The notes: generated by a model from the letters alone, not told the origin. DNA of 64,000 nucleotides from JBJMHZ01 sp045807125 (GCA_045807125.1 JBJMHZ010000055.1:62001-126000); one strand, 5' to 3'. Positions 20,693 through 28,493 are shown, counted from the stretch's first letter. Translations and numbers: made by a program.

Positions 20693-21463
20693 TCAGGCAT
20701 AGGACCGCCGCTCGTCCGGCGGTGGGATCTGCGCGCCCTTGTACTCCACCGGCACGCCGCCCAGCGGGTAGTCCTTGCGCTGGGGATGGCCGATCCAGTC
20801 GTCCGGCATCTCGATGCGGGTAAGTCCCGGGTGGCCGTCGAAGACGATGCCGAAGAAGTCCCACGCCTCGCGCTCGTGCCAGTCGGCGGTCGGGTAGACC
20901 GGCACGACGGACGGGACGTGCGGGTCGTCGACGGTGACGGCGACCTCGAGGCGGATCCGCCGCCGGTAGGTCATCGACAGCAGGTGGTAGACCGCGTGCA
21001 GGCGCCGCTCGTCGCCGACGCCGAGGTAGTCCACCCCAGACACGCCTGAGCAGAGCTCGAAGCGCAGCGCCGGGTCGTCGCGAAGGTGCCGGCACACGTC
21101 CCTGACGTGCTCGCGCCGTACGTGCAGCGTCAGCTCGCCCCTGTCGACCACCACCCGCTCGATCGCGTCGGCGAAGCCGGGGTAGGCGCGCTCCAGGGCG
21201 TCGGCCATCTCGTCGAAGTAGCCGCCGTACGGCCGCGGCGTCGACACCACGACCGGCGCCGTGCGCACCAGCCCACCGAAGCCGGACGTGTCGCCGACTC
21301 CCGTGCCGCCGAACATGCCCTGGCGCTGCTGAGCCTGCCGCCGCGCGGCGGCCGCCGCCTGCTCGGTCGTGCCGCCGGTGGCCCGCGCGAGCTCGGCGCC
21401 GGCGCTCGCCTGCTGCGCCGCGGTGTCGCTGTCGCCCGGCGGCACCTGGGTGGGGTCGGTCAC
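20693..21463 (-). CDS. nuoC: NADH-quinone oxidoreductase subunit C
   Basis: 256 aa. The 30-kDa-type core from about residue 75 includes the family signature ERE-AWDFFGIVFDGHP and LTRIEMPDDWIGHPQRKDYPLGG. A ~70-residue N-terminal region rich in Ala/Gln precedes it, typical of actinobacterial NuoC. The start is GTG 21463, overlapping the nuoB stop as GTGA; the open frame further upstream to 21745 is nuoB. Confidence 0.94.
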   Translation of the reverse strand: MTDPTQVPPGDSDTAAQQASAGAELARATGGTTEQAAAAARRQAQQRQGMFGGTGVGDTSGFGGLVRTAPVVVSTPRPYGGYFDEMADALERAYPGFADAIERVVVDRGELTLHVRREHVRDVCRHLRDDPALRFELCSGVSGVDYLGVGDERRLHAVYHLLSMTYRRRIRLEVAVTVDDPHVPSVVPVYPTADWHEREAWDFFGIVFDGHPGLTRIEMPDDWIGHPQRKDYPLGGVPVEYKGAQIPPPDERRSYA

Positions 21464-22029
21464 GTGCCCTCGCCCCCGACCAGCGCACCGGAGCGGCGCG
21501 AGTCGCGCTCGATCGGCTTGAGGTACGGCGCGTCGCCGATCCGGGTCTGCGTGACGTGACCCCGGATGTCGGAGACCCGGATCTTCTCGTGCAGCTTGAG
21601 GATGGCGTCGAGGAGCATCTCCGGCCGCGGCGGGCAGCCGGGGAGGTACATGTCCACGGGCACGACGTGGTCGACGCCCTGCACCACCGCGTAGTTGTTG
21701 AACATCCCGCCGGACGACGCGCAGACGCCCATCGCGATGACCCACTTGGGCTCGGGCATCTGGTCGTATATCTGGCGCAGGACGGGCGCCATCTTCTGGC
21801 TCACCCGGCCGGCGACGATCATCAGGTCGGCCTGCCGCGGCGACGCCGAGAAGCGCTCCATGCCGAACCGCGCGATGTCATGGCGCGGGCCGCCGACGGC
21901 CATCATCTCGATGGCGCAGCAGGCGAGGCCGAACGTCGCGGGCCAGACCGAGTTCTTGCGCGCGGTGTTGACGACCTTGGCGACGCTGGTGAGCAAGATG
22001 CCTTCCGGCAGCTTCTCCTCCATGCCCAT
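21460..22029 (-). CDS. nuoB: NADH-quinone oxidoreductase subunit B
   Basis: 189 aa. It carries the terminal 4Fe-4S cluster N2 that reduces menaquinone: adjacent cysteines C37-C38 in GLACCAIEMM, C103 in GVCASSGG and C132 in YLPGCPPRPE. The double-Cys feature is characteristic. The first of two in-frame ATGs (22029, 22023) was used; either is possible. The ~25-residue C-terminal tail is variable. Confidence 0.96.
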   Translation of the reverse strand: MGMEEKLPEGILLTSVAKVVNTARKNSVWPATFGLACCAIEMMAVGGPRHDIARFGMERFSASPRQADLMIVAGRVSQKMAPVLRQIYDQMPEPKWVIAMGVCASSGGMFNNYAVVQGVDHVVPVDMYLPGCPPRPEMLLDAILKLHEKIRVSDIRGHVTQTRIGDAPYLKPIERDSRRSGALVGGEGT

Positions 22030-22065
22030 GGTTGGCGCCTTCTTCCGTACGTTGCGGCGGGGACG

Positions 22066-22434
22066 TCAGTCCCACTCGAGGCCACCGCGCCGCCACACGT
22101 ATGCGTAGGCGACGAAGACGGTGGCGATGAAGAGCACGATCTCGACCAGCAGGAACACCGACCGGGCAGTCTGCGCGAACGCGACGGCCCACGGGTAGAG
22201 GAAGATGATCTCGATGTCGAAGACGATGAACAGCATCGCGGTCACGTAGTACTTCACCGGGAACCGGCCGCCGCCCATCGCCTGAGCCGACGGCTCGATG
22301 CCGCACTCGTACGCATCGAGCTTCGCCCGGTTGTACCGGCGCGGACCGACGAGCATGCTGCCGCCCACCGAGAAGACGGCGAATCCGGTGGCGAGCGCCA
22401 GCATCGCGAGGATCGGCACGTACCAGGTCAGCAC
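22066..22434 (-). CDS. nuoA: NADH-quinone oxidoreductase subunit A
   Basis: 122 aa with three membrane helices. The loop between helices 1 and 2 has YECGIEPSAQAMGGGRFPVKYY, the conserved cysteine/glutamate loop at the quinone site. It begins at GTG 22434 behind a perfect AAGGAGG. The 103 bp between it and the reductase gene upstream (22435-22537) contain no clear promoter, so nuo may be transcribed from in front of that gene. Confidence 0.95.
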   Translation of the reverse strand: MLTWYVPILAMLALATGFAVFSVGGSMLVGPRRYNRAKLDAYECGIEPSAQAMGGGRFPVKYYVTAMLFIVFDIEIIFLYPWAVAFAQTARSVFLLVEIVLFIATVFVAYAYVWRRGGLEWD

Positions 22435-22537
22435 GTGGTTCCTCCTTCCGCGTGGGTGGGTCGCTCGTGGTGTCTCACGATGCGCGAGCCAAGTCTAGGT
22501 GGGGCGAGAAGGCGGTCCGGCGCCGGGTTGCGGGCGC

Positions 22538-23899
22538 TCATGCTGCCGGTGCCAGTCGGGTGAGCGCGGTGATGATGCGGTCCATCGCGTCGCCGTCGTG
22601 CGGGTCGGTGAGGTTGGCGAGCAGCTTCAGGGTGAACCGCATCAGCATGGGGTGCGGCAGCCCGTGCCTGGTGGCCAGCTTCATGACGGACGGGTGCCCG
22701 ATCGCCTTGACGAAGAGGTTGCCGACGGTGAAGTAGCCGCCGTACGCCGACTTGAGGGCGGCCGGGAAGCCCTCCAGCGCCTGCTCGCGGCCCGGCCCCG
22801 CGGGCCGCCCGAGCGCCTGCACGACCACCTCGGCGGCGAGCTCGGCGGTCTCCATCGCGTAGGCGATGCCCTCGCCGTTCATCGGGTTGACCGCGCCGCC
22901 CGCGTCGCCGACCAGGAGGACGCCGCGGGCGTAGTGCGGCGTCCGGTTGAAGCCCATGGGCAGCGCCGCGCCCCTGATCGGGGTGGCCGTCTCCTCGACC
23001 ATCCCCCACTCGCCGGGCAGCGTCCGCACCCAGCGCCGCAGCAGGTCCCGGTAGTCGACGTTGCCGAAGGCCTGCGACGTGTTGAGGATGCCCAGCCCGA
23101 CGTTGGCCGTGCCGTCGCCCATCCCGAATATCCAGCCGTAGCCGGGCAGCAGCCGTCCGGCACCCGGCTCGCCGTCCCACAGCTCCAGCCAGCTCTCGAG
23201 CCAGTCGTCGTCGTGACGCGGAGTGCGGTAGTAGCAGCGGTACGCGACGCCCATCGGGCGGTCCTCGCGGCGCTGGAGCCCCAGCGCGAGCGGGAGGCGC
23301 GCCGACCCGCCGTCGGCCGCCACGACGAGAGGCGCCCGGTAGGTTACCTCCCGCCGACTGCCGCCGCGCTCCCCGTCGTCGAGCCGCGCGCGCACGCCGA
23401 CGACGCGGCCGGCCCGATCGGTCACCGGCGCGGTCACAGTGGTCCGCTGGTGCAGGCGCGCGCCGGCCTTCACGGCGTGCCTCGCGAGCAGCTCGTCGAA
23501 GTCGAGGCGGCGCCGCACCAGCCCGTAGTCCGGGAAGCTGGCCAGCTCCGGCCAGCGCAGCTCCAGCCGCGACCCGCCGCCCACGATCCGCAGCCCCTGG
23601 TTGCGGAGCCAGCCGGCCTCGGGAGAGACGTCGATGCCGAGCCGCAGCAGCTGCTTGACCGCCCTCGGGGTGAGGCCGTCGCCGCAGACCTTCTCGCGGG
23701 GGAACGCCGTCTTCTCCAGCAGCAGCACGTCGACGCCGGCCTGCGCCAGGTGCCAGGCCGCGGTGGATCCGCCGGGCCCTGCACCGACCACGATGACGTC
23801 GGCGGTGGCGTCAGTGGGGACGTCGGCGGTGGCGTCGGGGGGGACGTCGCGAGGAACGTCGGCAGGGGCGACGGCGTCGCCGGCAACGATCTCGCTCAC
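22538..23899 (-). CDS. Geranylgeranyl reductase family FAD protein, probable menaquinone reductase
   Basis: 453 aa. After a ~34-residue N-terminal stretch of repeated Ala/Pro/Thr-Asp-Val units comes the Rossmann FAD motif VVGAGPGGSTAAWHLAQAG, then PREKVCGDGLTPRA, the hallmark of geranylgeranyl reductases. The second FAD motif is GVLLVGDAGGAVNPMNGEGIAYAMETA. In mycobacteria a homologue (MenJ) saturates one isoprene unit of menaquinone. Its position directly before nuoA and after menG supports quinone chemistry here. Start is GTG 23899 with GGGAGGG upstream; a Rex-like operator lies 31-48 bp before it. Confidence 0.85.
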   Translation of the reverse strand: MSEIVAGDAVAPADVPRDVPPDATADVPTDATADVIVVGAGPGGSTAAWHLAQAGVDVLLLEKTAFPREKVCGDGLTPRAVKQLLRLGIDVSPEAGWLRNQGLRIVGGGSRLELRWPELASFPDYGLVRRRLDFDELLARHAVKAGARLHQRTTVTAPVTDRAGRVVGVRARLDDGERGGSRREVTYRAPLVVAADGGSARLPLALGLQRREDRPMGVAYRCYYRTPRHDDDWLESWLELWDGEPGAGRLLPGYGWIFGMGDGTANVGLGILNTSQAFGNVDYRDLLRRWVRTLPGEWGMVEETATPIRGAALPMGFNRTPHYARGVLLVGDAGGAVNPMNGEGIAYAMETAELAAEVVVQALGRPAGPGREQALEGFPAALKSAYGGYFTVGNLFVKAIGHPSVMKLATRHGLPHPMLMRFTLKLLANLTDPHDGDAMDRIITALTRLAPAA

Positions 23900-23929
23900 G
23901 GACCCTCCCGCGTGGCCGGTTGAGCGCGC

Positions 23930-23947
23930 TTGTGAAGCGGTTCACGA
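23930..23947 (-). promoter_or_regulatory. Putative Rex operator before quinone reductase-nuo operon
   Basis: TTGTGAAGCGGTTCACGA is a near-perfect inverted repeat (TTGTGAA/TTCACGA around GCGG). It matches the known actinobacterial Rex operator pattern TGTGAACGCGTTCACA at the two conserved half-sites. It lies 31-48 bp upstream of the GTG start at 23899, where a bound repressor would block transcription. A Rex gene with its own similar site is in this window at 54375-55187. Binding is inferred, not shown. Confidence 0.7.
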
Positions 23948-24079
23948 GCGCCTCACCGGCGAGTTTATGCCCCGACTGGTCCGCTCGCCCACCGGCCCCC
24001 GACCGCCGGCGCGGCCGGGGGTGGCCGGCCCGCCGGCGCCCTCGATGCGGCACCGAGGAGGAACCCCTTTCTCGACGCT

Positions 24080-24355
24080 GTGCACTGCCCCGGCACCTCG
24101 GTGCAGCGCACTGTGCCGTGCACCGACGTCCGCAGCGCGCTGTGCCGTGCACCGACATCCGCACCCCCGAACATGCACTGCCTTCCGCAGCACCCCTGTG
24201 CCCTGCACCGAGGTCCGCAGCACCCCGCCGAACCATGCATCGACGCCGGCAGCACCGGGGCGCGAGGGGCACCGACACTCGCACCACCCGGACGCGAGCC
24301 GCACCGACGCGTGCATCACCGAGCGCGAGCTGCACCGACGCTCGCAGCACCTTTG
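24080..24355. repeat. Degenerate tandem satellite, ~26-32-bp period
   Basis: At least eight imperfect copies of a core close to TGCACCGACGTCCGCAGC, mostly followed by ACC, begin near 24119, 24148, 24174, 24204, 24236, 24268, 24300 and 24331; a weaker copy lies near 24080. Spacings are 29, 26, 30, 32, 32, 32 and 31 bp. Copies differ from one another by substitutions and small length changes, so this is an old array. Too irregular and spacer-free for CRISPR. Not a multiple of three, which argues against a repeat protein. Confidence 0.75.
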
Positions 24356-24438
24356 AGCCCCGCCCCGCCCTCGCATCACCGCGCCTGACCGCGCCCCCAC
24401 TCGGTCCGACTCCGTCCCGACTCTCGGAGCAACGCATA

Positions 24439-24470
24439 GTGCACTGCACCGATGGGTCGGGGCAGTGCAC
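24439..24470. repeat. Inverted repeat, 9-bp perfect arms
   Basis: GTGCACTGC (24439-24447) and GCAGTGCAC (24462-24470) flank a 14-nt loop. The arms resemble the edge of the neighbouring satellite core (TGCACTGC). It lies 118 bp past the menG stop on the minus strand, so the RNA could form a hairpin that ends or stabilizes the menG transcript; there is no T-tract. Confidence 0.6.
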
Positions 24471-24489
24471 AGCGCGAGGGAGAGGCCTC

Positions 24490-24593
24490 GACGCGGCCGG
24501 CGCGGCCCGTCACCCGACGCGGCCGGCGCGGCCCGTCACCCGACGCGGCCGGCGCGGCCCGTCACCCGACGCGGCCGGCGCGGCCCGTCACCC
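24490..24593. repeat. Four perfect 26-bp tandem repeats over the menG stop codon
   Basis: Four identical 26-bp copies (24490-24515, 24516-24541, 24542-24567, 24568-24593) begin GACGCGGCCGG and end CCCGTCACCC, followed by a partial copy GACGCGG. The fourth copy holds the last menG codons and its TGA (24588-24590). The period is not a multiple of three and copies are identical, so expansion is recent and outward from the menG 3' end. Each copy has GC-rich palindromic elements. Confidence 0.95.
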
Positions 24594-25283
24594 GACGCGG
24601 GTAGCCCGATGCAAGGCCACGATGCCGCCGCTGAGGTTGCGCCAGGCGACGTCGCCCCACCCGGCTCGCTGGATGCGGGCGGCGAGCGCCGCCTGATCGG
24701 GCCACGCGCGGATCGACTCGGCGAGGTAGCAGTAGGCGTCCGGGTTGCTGCTCACCCGGCGAGCGATCGGCGGCAGCGCCCGCATGAGGTACTCGATGTA
24801 GACGGTGCGCCATGGCGCCCAGGTGGGCCGACTGAACTCGCACACGACGAGCCGGCCGCCCGGCCGGGTCACCCGGGCCAGCTCGGCGAGGGCGGCGTCG
24901 ACGTCGTGGACGTTGCGGAGGCCGAAGGAGATCGTCACGGCGTCGAAGCAGGCGCCGGCGAACGGCAGGGCGAGGGCGTCCCCGGCGACGAGCGCGAGAC
25001 CGGGGTGGCGGCTGCGGGCGGCGCGCAGCATGCCGAGCGAGAAGTCGCTCGCGACGACGTCGGCGCCCGCCGCCGCGAGCGCCACGCTCGACGTGCCCGT
25101 GCCGGCGGCCAGGTCGAGGGCCCGCTCTCCGGGGCCCGCTGCGACCGCCTCCACCGTGGCCCGCCGCCAGAGCCGGTCGAGACCGAGCGAGAGCACGTCG
25201 TTGGTGAGGTCGTACCGATCGGCCACCGCGTCGAACATCGCGGCCACCTCGCGCGGCGCCTTGCCCAGGTCTGCTCTCGTCAC
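24588..25283 (-). CDS. menG: Demethylmenaquinone methyltransferase
   Basis: 231 aa class I SAM-dependent methyltransferase of the UbiE/MenG family, methylating demethylmenaquinone in the last step of menaquinone synthesis. Seen: VAAMFDAVADRYDLTNDVLSLGLDRLWRR (family signature near residue 15), the SAM motif LDLAAGTGTSS, DFSLGML, and FGLRNVHDVDAALAELARVTRPGGRLVV. It starts at GTG 25283, which overlaps the stop of the amidohydrolase gene (GTGA). The 3' end runs into the 26-bp tandem repeats. Confidence 0.93.
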   Translation of the reverse strand: MTRADLGKAPREVAAMFDAVADRYDLTNDVLSLGLDRLWRRATVEAVAAGPGERALDLAAGTGTSSVALAAAGADVVASDFSLGMLRAARSRHPGLALVAGDALALPFAGACFDAVTISFGLRNVHDVDAALAELARVTRPGGRLVVCEFSRPTWAPWRTVYIEYLMRALPPIARRVSSNPDAYCYLAESIRAWPDQAALAARIQRAGWGDVAWRNLSGGIVALHRATRVG

Positions 25284-26554
25284 CGATCCGCCTCGACGGG
25301 GGCCGCCGCGCCGGCGACCAGCCGCCCACGGACGACCGTGGCGACGCATCGGCCGGCGCCGTGGTCGAGCAGCGCGGTCCACGGGTCGCCGTCCACCGGG
25401 ACGTCGAACGCGGCCAGGTCGGCGCGCGCGCCGGGCCGCAGGACCCCCGCGTCGTCGATGCCGAGCGCGGCCGCACCGCCGGACGTCGCCGCCTCGACGA
25501 TGCGGCGGTCGAGGTCGCTCGCCCGATAGCCCTGCTCGCGGGCGAGGCCGCGCAGGGCGGCGGCCTCGGCGAGCAGGTCCAGGTCGGGCGTGCTGGACAG
25601 CGAGTCGGTGCCGACGGCGATCGGGTTGCCCTCGCTCAGGTAGGCGGCCACCGGTGCGGCGCCGGCCCGCAGGATCGCGTTGGACCGGGTGCACAGCGCG
25701 ACGGCGCTGCCCCGCGCGCGCAGCAGCGCCCGATCGGCAGGGCCGCAGTGCACGCCGTGCGCGACGTGGACGTCCCGGCCGAGGCCGCCGAGGGCGTCCA
25801 GGTGCGCGGCGGGAGAGACGCCCGTGCCGCCGTCGAGCAGCTCGAGGACGAGCCCGGTGCGCCGCATCGCATCGGCGAGGCGCCCGGTGCCGGCGAGGAC
25901 GTACTCCTCCTCGTCCAGGGTCTCCGCGAGGTGCGGATGCAACCGAAGGCCCTGCTCCCGCGCCAGCCGGACCACGTCGCGGAAGACCTCGGTGCCGAGC
26001 GTGTAGAGCGTGTGCGGCGACAGGCCGGCGGCGCGATCGGGCGGTGCCGACGCGAGCGTGGCGAGCAGCCGACCGCGTCCGCGCTCCCGCCACGTCCGGT
26101 CGTCGGCCCCCACCGCCTCGACGTACGAGACCCCGGCCAGGCTGCGGTCGGCCGCCGCCTGCAGGCCGGCGCCCTCCGTCACGACGTCGGCGACGCACGT
26201 CGTGCCCGAGGCGATCGCCGCGTCGATCGACAGCAGCGCCTGCTCGTACCAGTCGGCTCGGCTCAGCGCCGCCCGCCGCCTGGTGAGCTCGGTGATCCAC
26301 TCCGGGAAGGGCCGGTCCCCGGCCGCGAGGTCGCCGAACGCCGGTCCGTACTCGAGATGGGCATGCGCGTTGACCAGGCCGGGCGTGACCACCGGCCCCA
26401 GCCGGACGACCTCGGCGTCAGCCGGTACGTCGACTCTGCGGACGACGTCGGCCACCCGGCCGCCGTCCACCAGCACGGCCGCGTCGCGGCGGGGCGCGGC
26501 GGCGACGGGCACGACGATGTCGGCGAGGTAGGCGGTGACCGGCACGCCGCCCAT
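25280..26554 (-). CDS. Amidohydrolase, likely 6-aminodeoxyfutalosine deaminase (MqnX-like)
   Basis: 424 aa metal-dependent hydrolase of the ATZ/TRZ-chlorohydrolase type. Metal ligands visible: His64 and His66 in NAHAHLEYG, the HPHLAET histidine, VHCGP, and the aspartate in VGTDSLSS. In organisms using the futalosine pathway, members of this family deaminate aminodeoxyfutalosine to futalosine. Here it is fused translationally (GTGA overlap) to menG and lies near mqnC, mqnA and mqnE, so that role is likely but inferred. A guanine- or aminoacid-derived substrate remains possible. The start may be a few codons downstream. Confidence 0.75.
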   Translation of the reverse strand: MGGVPVTAYLADIVVPVAAAPRRDAAVLVDGGRVADVVRRVDVPADAEVVRLGPVVTPGLVNAHAHLEYGPAFGDLAAGDRPFPEWITELTRRRAALSRADWYEQALLSIDAAIASGTTCVADVVTEGAGLQAAADRSLAGVSYVEAVGADDRTWRERGRGRLLATLASAPPDRAAGLSPHTLYTLGTEVFRDVVRLAREQGLRLHPHLAETLDEEEYVLAGTGRLADAMRRTGLVLELLDGGTGVSPAAHLDALGGLGRDVHVAHGVHCGPADRALLRARGSAVALCTRSNAILRAGAAPVAAYLSEGNPIAVGTDSLSSTPDLDLLAEAAALRGLAREQGYRASDLDRRIVEAATSGGAAALGIDDAGVLRPGARADLAAFDVPVDGDPWTALLDHGAGRCVATVVRGRLVAGAAAPVEADR

Positions 26555-26613
26555 CCTGCCCCATGCGGGATGACCAACGACCCTGTGGGCGACCCGGCCG
26601 ACGAGGCATCGTC

Positions 26614-26814
26614 GTGACCGTGACGGGCAGCGACGGCAGGCGCACCGAGCCGAGATGCCCTGTCCGGCCGGGCGATGCTTGCACGCTCTGCCAGCCGGGC
26701 GTCACCGGCCCGCAGGACTGCGGCCTGGTCTATCTCGTGATGACCGACGACGAGCTGCGCGAGGGCCTGCGCCACAACCGGCTGGAACGCAGGAGCGCCC
26801 GCGCCGACTGCTAA
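26614..26814 (+). CDS. Small cysteine-motif protein, conserved-looking
   Basis: 66 aa from GTG 26614; an ATG at 26563 would add 17 atypical residues. The compact motif CPVRPGDACTLCQPGVTGPQDCG (positions about 16-38) holds four cysteines, followed by LVYLVMTDDELREGL. I recall similar small actinobacterial proteins (possibly DUF6767), but cannot verify it. The cysteines could bind a metal. Its stop overlaps the mqnC stop by 4 bp (convergent). Function unknown. Confidence 0.65.
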   Translation: MTVTGSDGRRTEPRCPVRPGDACTLCQPGVTGPQDCGLVYLVMTDDELREGLRHNRLERRSARADC

Positions 26815-28010
26815 CCGGCATCCACCAGCGTCAGCGCGGTCGAGGACAGGTGCGAGCGCAGCCGCTCGTCGGGCGTGGGGTCGTCGGCCGGCGTCCAGTG
26901 CACCCGCAGGTGGCGGTAGAGCGTGTCCCGCTGGGCCGGGATCCGCCCGGCCGTCCTGATGAGGTGGATCATCTCGGCCAGGTTCCAGCGGTGCCGCGCG
27001 CCGGCGGAGGAGACGACGTTCTCCTCGAGCATCACCGAGCCGAGGTCGTCGGCGCCGAAGTGCAGGCCGAGCTGGCCGACCTCCTTGCCGGTCGTCAGCT
27101 GCGAGGCCTGCAGGTGGGTGACGTTGTCGAAGAACAGCCGGGCCACCGCGAGCAACCGGAGGTACTCGTAGACCGAGGCCTGGGTGCGCCCGCGCAGGTG
27201 GTTGTTCTCCGGCTGGTAGGTCCAGGGGATGAACGAGCGGAAGCCGCCGGTGCGGTCCTGGACGTCGCGGATCATCCGCAGGTGCTCGATGCGCTCGGCG
27301 TTGGTCTCGCCGGTGCCCATCATGAACGTCGCGGTCGACTCGACCCCCAGCCGGTGGGCGGTCTCCATCACCTCGAGCCAGACCTCGCCCGGCTCCTTGA
27401 GCGGGGCGATCGCCCGCCGCGGCCGCTCGACGAGGATCTCGGCGCCCGCGCCGGCGAACGAGTCCAGCCCGGCGGCGGCGAGCCGGCGGATGACCTCCTC
27501 GTACGACAGGCCGGACGTGCGGGCGATGTGGACGACCTCCGAGCCGCCGAGCGAGTGCAGGGCGAGCGTCGGGTGGGCCTGCCTGATGGCGGCGAACGTC
27601 TCCTCGTACCACTCGATCCCGAGGTCGGGGGAGTGACCGCCCTGCAGCATCACCTGGGTGGCGCCGAGCTCGACCGCCTCGGCGCAGCGCCGCAGGATCT
27701 CCTCGCGCGGGTGGGTCCATCCCTCGGCGTGCTTCGGCGCCCGGTAGAACGCGCAGAACCGGCACGCCGTCACGCAGACGTTGGTGTAGTTGACGTTGCG
27801 GTCGATCAGGTACGTCGCGATGCCCGCCGTGTCGCCGAAGACCCGCCGCCGCGCCGCGTCTGCCGCCTGCCCGAGGGCATGCAGCGGTGCCCGTACGTAG
27901 AGCTCGAGCGCCTCGTCAGGGGCGATCCGGCCACCGTCGGCAGCCCGGTCGAGCACGTGCTGGAGGGATCGATCCACCCCAGCAGCGTAACCGGCGCCCG
28001 GCGCCGTCAC
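26811..28010 (-). CDS. mqnC: Cyclic dehypoxanthinyl futalosine synthase
   Basis: 399 aa radical SAM enzyme that cyclizes dehypoxanthine futalosine. The 4Fe-4S/SAM motif is C79-x3-C83-x2-C86 (CVTACRFCAF) following YLIDRNVNYTN, a family-specific lead. LGGSEVVHIA, GAGAEIL, MMGTGETNAERIEHL and RSFIPWTYQPENNHL match MqnC rather than MqnE. GTG 28010 was taken because it overlaps the stop of the receiver gene (GTGA); an internal GTG at 27977 is the alternative. Confidence 0.93.
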   Translation of the reverse strand: MTAPGAGYAAGVDRSLQHVLDRAADGGRIAPDEALELYVRAPLHALGQAADAARRRVFGDTAGIATYLIDRNVNYTNVCVTACRFCAFYRAPKHAEGWTHPREEILRRCAEAVELGATQVMLQGGHSPDLGIEWYEETFAAIRQAHPTLALHSLGGSEVVHIARTSGLSYEEVIRRLAAAGLDSFAGAGAEILVERPRRAIAPLKEPGEVWLEVMETAHRLGVESTATFMMGTGETNAERIEHLRMIRDVQDRTGGFRSFIPWTYQPENNHLRGRTQASVYEYLRLLAVARLFFDNVTHLQASQLTTGKEVGQLGLHFGADDLGSVMLEENVVSSAGARHRWNLAEMIHLIRTAGRIPAQRDTLYRHLRVHWTPADDPTPDERLRSHLSSTALTLVDAG

Positions 28011-28381
28011 CCCGCGAGGCAGATGCGCCGCAGGTGCCCGGCCAGGTCGACGATGCCGCTGCCCTTGTCGATGAAGCCGACGGCCCCGCGATCCCTGGCC
28101 TCATCGAGGGTCGACGGCGCGTCGTGCGCGGAGAACATCACGACCTTGGCCTCCGGCGCGACGGTGCGCAGCTCGTCCAGCGCGGTCAGGCCGTCCATCA
28201 CCGGCATGGCCAGGTCGAGCACGATCAGGTCGGGCTGGTGCTCCTCGGACAGCTGGACGGCCTCCAGGCCGGTACCCGCCTCGGCCACGACCTCGAAGTC
28301 GTCCTCGAGATCGAGCAGCATGCGTACGACACCGCGCAAGTCCGGAGCGTCATCGGCGACGAGGACGCGGATGGCTGGCAT
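28007..28381 (-). CDS. Single-domain response regulator (receiver only)
   Basis: 124 aa, only a CheY-like receiver. Acidic pocket Asp10/Asp11, phospho-acceptor Asp56 in VLDLAMPVMDG, Ser84 and Lys106 are all present. No output domain. No histidine kinase is nearby. It is translationally coupled to mqnC and follows mqnA, so it sits inside the menaquinone gene set. It may relay a signal by protein contact; partner unknown. ATG 28381 starts the domain directly; a longer frame adds 17 unlikely residues. Confidence 0.88.
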   Translation of the reverse strand: MPAIRVLVADDAPDLRGVVRMLLDLEDDFEVVAEAGTGLEAVQLSEEHQPDLIVLDLAMPVMDGLTALDELRTVAPEAKVVMFSAHDAPSTLDEARDRGAVGFIDKGSGIVDLAGHLRRICLAG

Positions 28382-28493
28382 GAAAGTCCGTTTCACGAGG
28401 GGACGTGGAGCCAGACCGCTCGCGGCCGGCAACCGGGACGGATGATGCGTGCTGAGACCATCATCGGAGCGTCACCGGACCGGGCGTAGAGCC

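Larger units (their letters stand above)
23900..24587. other. 688-bp gene-free interval, promoter plus repeat island
   Basis: No credible coding gene is seen between menG and the quinone reductase gene. It holds a Rex-like operator (23930-23947), a plain GC-rich stretch (23948-24079) with a lone AT-rich TTTATGCC (minus-strand TAAACT, a possible -10) near 23972, a degenerate satellite (24080-24355), an inverted repeat (24439-24470) and four perfect 26-bp repeats (24490-24593). Open frames here translate to Cys/Arg-rich repeats with no family resemblance and are treated as non-coding. Confidence 0.7.

Noticed and set aside
23942..24470. Cys/Arg-rich repeat protein encoded over the satellite on the minus strand
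   Set aside because: Repeat spacing varies and is not a multiple of three, so the frame changes between copies; no ribosome site or family resemblance.
24490..24593. CRISPR-like array
   Set aside because: The 26-bp units abut with no spacers and no cas genes are present.
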